From Gammaproteobacteria bacterium RIFCSPHIGHO2_12_FULL_63_22 (GTDB lineage Bacteria; Pseudomonadota; Gammaproteobacteria; Xanthomonadales; Xanthomonadaceae): 41,637 bases of DNA. The stretch covers positions 190,598 to 232,234 of the forward strand of contig MGYJ01000078.1 of the NCBI GenBank assembly GCA_001801685.1, given 5' to 3'. The notes under the pieces were generated by a model, which saw only the letters and a program-made list of their open reading frames with translations, was not told where the DNA came from and did no database searches. Position numbers and translations under genes: made by a program. Below are positions 39,806-41,637 of this stretch, piece after piece (position 1 is the first letter of the stretch; every line of letters starts with the position of its first letter).

Positions 39806-41637
39806 TCAGTTCGCGGTCGTGCGCCTCTGGCCGATATGGGTATCCAGGAAACGCAGCAGGCGCGCATAGAAGTCCTTCCGGTGCCGATCGAGCATCAACC
39901 CATGGCCGGTGTTGGAGTACTCGATGTACTCCACCTTCTGCTTGCGCTTGGACAGCTGGGACTTCATCTCGTGCGCGTGGCGCACATCGACACGCGCGTC
40001 GCGATAGCCATGTGCCAGCAGCACCGGCACACCGATCTCCGCGGCGTGCTTCGCCGGGGACCGGGCCGCGAGTTCCACTTTGTCGGTGCCCAACGCGCGG
40101 TTGAGGTATTTCTTGCCAAGGTTGGTACTGCGAATGCTGCCCCACTTGAAACTTGTTTCCAGGTTGGTCGGCGCAGCGAATGCGGCAACACATTTGTACA
40201 GGCCCGGCTCGCGTATCGGCCCCATCAGCGCCGCATAACCGCCATAGCTGCTGCCGAAGATGCAGATCCGGCCGGGGTCGGCGATGCCCTCGGCTATGGC
40301 CCAACGAGTTGCATCGGTCACGTCGTCCTGCATGGCCCGACCCCACTCGCGCATGCCCTTCTCGATGAATTGCCAGCCGTAGCCGCCGGAGCCGCGGAAG
40401 TTGACCTGCAGCACCGCGTAGCCGTGCTGCCCCAGTATCTGCACTTCCGGATCGTGGCCCCAGACATCGCGAATCCAGTAAGGTCCGCCGTGCGGTAGCA
40501 CCACCAGCGGCAGGTTCTTGCCGCTCGAGCCCGGCGGAATCGTCAGCAAGCCATGCAACACGAGGCCGTCGCGCGCCTTGAGGGTGAACGGCTTCATCGT
40601 CGCCTGCTTGGATGGATCAAGCCACGGCGATTCGCGCGTGATGATCGATGCCTTGAGCGCTTTCCGGTCGAACAGGTACCAGGCGCCCGGATCGCGGTCG
40701 CTGGAGATGTAAAGCACCAGGATGTTGCGGTCCTTGCTGGCGCTGGCGATGGAGACGTACTTGCCCGGGAATGCCGCTTGCAGGTCAATCCGCACCTGCG
40801 CATCGGGATGGTCGGGCAGCCAAAGACGCAACTGCGGGGAAGTCGACTCGTAATATGCGCCCAGGATTTCGAGCCCGTCCATCGAGTACACGCTACGCAG
40901 CGGATTGGACGAAGGATCGGCATACAGTGGCTTACGTTCGCCGGTCGCGAAGTCGTAGCGCTCGATCATGTCCGGACCTTCCTTGCGCTGGCTCTGCAGG
41001 AATCCGGTCGAGCCGTCGCGCGAAACCCCGATCGGCTGTACTTCCAGCTTGGTCACTGCCGCGTCATTTATCAGGCTCCAGGTCTTGTCCTTGGGGTGGT
41101 ATACGAAGGTGCGGCCAGTTTCGTCCTCCTTGTCGATCTTCAGCGCGAAGCCGGTGGTGGCGTCCGGGTTGACGTAAATGGTCGCGCCCGGCGGCCCCTG
41201 GATCAGCAACTCGCCCTTGCCCGGCTTCTTGATCGTGTTTCGCAGGATCTGCTGTTCGCAGCCGTCCTTCGACTTGCCTTCGCTACTGCAGTCATAGACC
41301 AGGATGTGATCGTGGTCGTCGGGAATGGCGCGCCAGAAGTCGCCGGGCAGCACGGTCGGCGGCGAACCGTCCAGCGTGGCGATCAACATCACCGGATCCA
41401 CGATGGCGTAGCCGTCGCGGGTGCTGGTGCGGGTAGCGCCGACCAGCAGCCGCTGGTCGTCGAGCCAGCGCAGTTCCGACACGACGCCGTTGTTGCCTGA
41501 GTCGAAGGTGATGAGCGGCTTCAGCCCGACCCGTTCGTGCACGGTGACCGAGGTGGTCGTGCCGATGCGCCGGGCAATGGCCAGCCGGTTGCCGTCTGGC
41601 GACACCGAGATTTGCTGGAACTCGCTCTCGCGAAGCA
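39806..41637 (-). CDS. S9 family peptidase (prolyl oligopeptidase-like), N-terminus outside window
   Basis: About 610 residues are visible; the frame stays open to the right edge (LRESEFQQISVSPDGNRLAIA), so the gene starts beyond it. The N-terminal part is a beta-propeller of the peptidase S9 type (ISVSPDGNRL, LRWLDDQRLLVGA, YSMDGLEILGAYYE). The C-terminal alpha/beta-hydrolase domain has the catalytic Ser in FGSSYGGYAALMG, Asp in GYRDARVDVRHAHEM and His in YSNTGHGLML. It should cleave short peptides or acylated ones. The stop lies about 110 nt before bufA with no clear terminator between, but the SigF-type promoter in the gap separates the units. Confidence 0.92.
   Translation of the reverse strand, partial: LRESEFQQISVSPDGNRLAIARRIGTTTSVTVHERVGLKPLITFDSGNNGVVSELRWLDDQRLLVGATRTSTRDGYAIVDPVMLIATLDGSPPTVLPGDFWRAIPDDHDHILVYDCSSEGKSKDGCEQQILRNTIKKPGKGELLIQGPPGATIYVNPDATTGFALKIDKEDETGRTFVYHPKDKTWSLINDAAVTKLEVQPIGVSRDGSTGFLQSQRKEGPDMIERYDFATGERKPLYADPSSNPLRSVYSMDGLEILGAYYESTSPQLRLWLPDHPDAQVRIDLQAAFPGKYVSIASASKDRNILVLYISSDRDPGAWYLFDRKALKASIITRESPWLDPSKQATMKPFTLKARDGLVLHGLLTIPPGSSGKNLPLVVLPHGGPYWIRDVWGHDPEVQILGQHGYAVLQVNFRGSGGYGWQFIEKGMREWGRAMQDDVTDATRWAIAEGIADPGRICIFGSSYGGYAALMGPIREPGLYKCVAAFAAPTNLETSFKWGSIRSTNLGKKYLNRALGTDKVELAARSPAKHAAEIGVPVLLAHGYRDARVDVRHAHEMKSQLSKRKQKVEYIEYSNTGHGLMLDRHRKDFYARLLRFLDTHIGQRRTTAN

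Overview
The window is a GC-rich gammaproteobacterial chromosome segment. Its gene set (EfpL-type elongation factor, split liu leucine-catabolism genes, acnD-prpF, pilU, many ECF/GGDEF regulators) fits Lysobacterales/Xanthomonadales best. The order-level placement is an inference from gene content, not a measurement.

Region 1 (about 1-6.4 kb, minus strand) is a tight operon. In transcription order it holds methylglutaconyl-CoA hydratase (liuC), methylcrotonyl-CoA carboxylase alpha (liuD), a small lipoprotein, HMG-CoA lyase (liuE), a GNAT acetyltransferase, a short-chain 3-hydroxyacyl-CoA dehydrogenase and EfpL. The first five genes are joined by 4-nt ATGA/GTGA overlaps. Region 2 (6.5-7.8 kb, plus strand) is an FTR1 iron permease plus periplasmic cupredoxin under a Fur-box promoter, ended by a bidirectional terminator. 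Region 3 (7.8-13.9 kb, minus) is one 2022-codon exported protein: a seven-blade SBBP propeller, six Calx-beta domains and an ExeM-like nuclease module. Region 4 (14.2-21.2 kb, minus) holds the rest of leucine/acyl-CoA catabolism: carboxylase beta (liuB), thiolase, isovaleryl-CoA dehydrogenase (liuA) and leucine dehydrogenase. Two paralogous Ala-rich lipoproteins and a gene-free stretch with two structured inverted repeats lie among them. Together regions 1 and 4 cover Leu to acetyl-CoA/acetoacetate, except the branched-chain keto-acid dehydrogenase, acetoacetate activation and LiuR.

Region 5 (21.4-26.7 kb, plus) is a structured terminator-ending leader or sRNA candidate, then acnD-prpF (2-methylcitrate cycle), then a lone pilU. 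Region 6 (26.7-32.5 kb) is an ECF sigma factor with a ChrR-like cupin partner, followed by two divergent operons: DUF4331-TPR (minus) and COG4315 lipoprotein-DUF3034 outer-membrane protein-periplasmic truncated globin (plus). Three copies of one promoter motif, TGCATCCAGA-N14-CGTA, lie before both operons and inside the sigma gene upstream of the cupin gene. They tie the region into one predicted regulon.

Region 7 (32.5-35.5 kb) is a periplasmic-propeller diguanylate cyclase. Region 8 (35.6-39.8 kb, minus) is a bufferin-type operon: a Cys-rich precursor with a duplicated core, an MNIO (DUF692) enzyme, a DUF2063 partner, DoxX, an ECF sigma factor and its NrsF anti-sigma factor. Two promoters of the form GTAAC(C/T)-N16-CGAA precede the precursor and doxX, so the sigma factor probably drives its own operon. 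The right edge cuts an S9 family peptidase.

The strongest candidates for something new are the first ECF regulon with its periplasmic globin operon, the duplicated bufferin precursor with paired promoters, the SBBP-Calx-nuclease fusion, and the covarying structured repeats at 18.5-18.9 kb.
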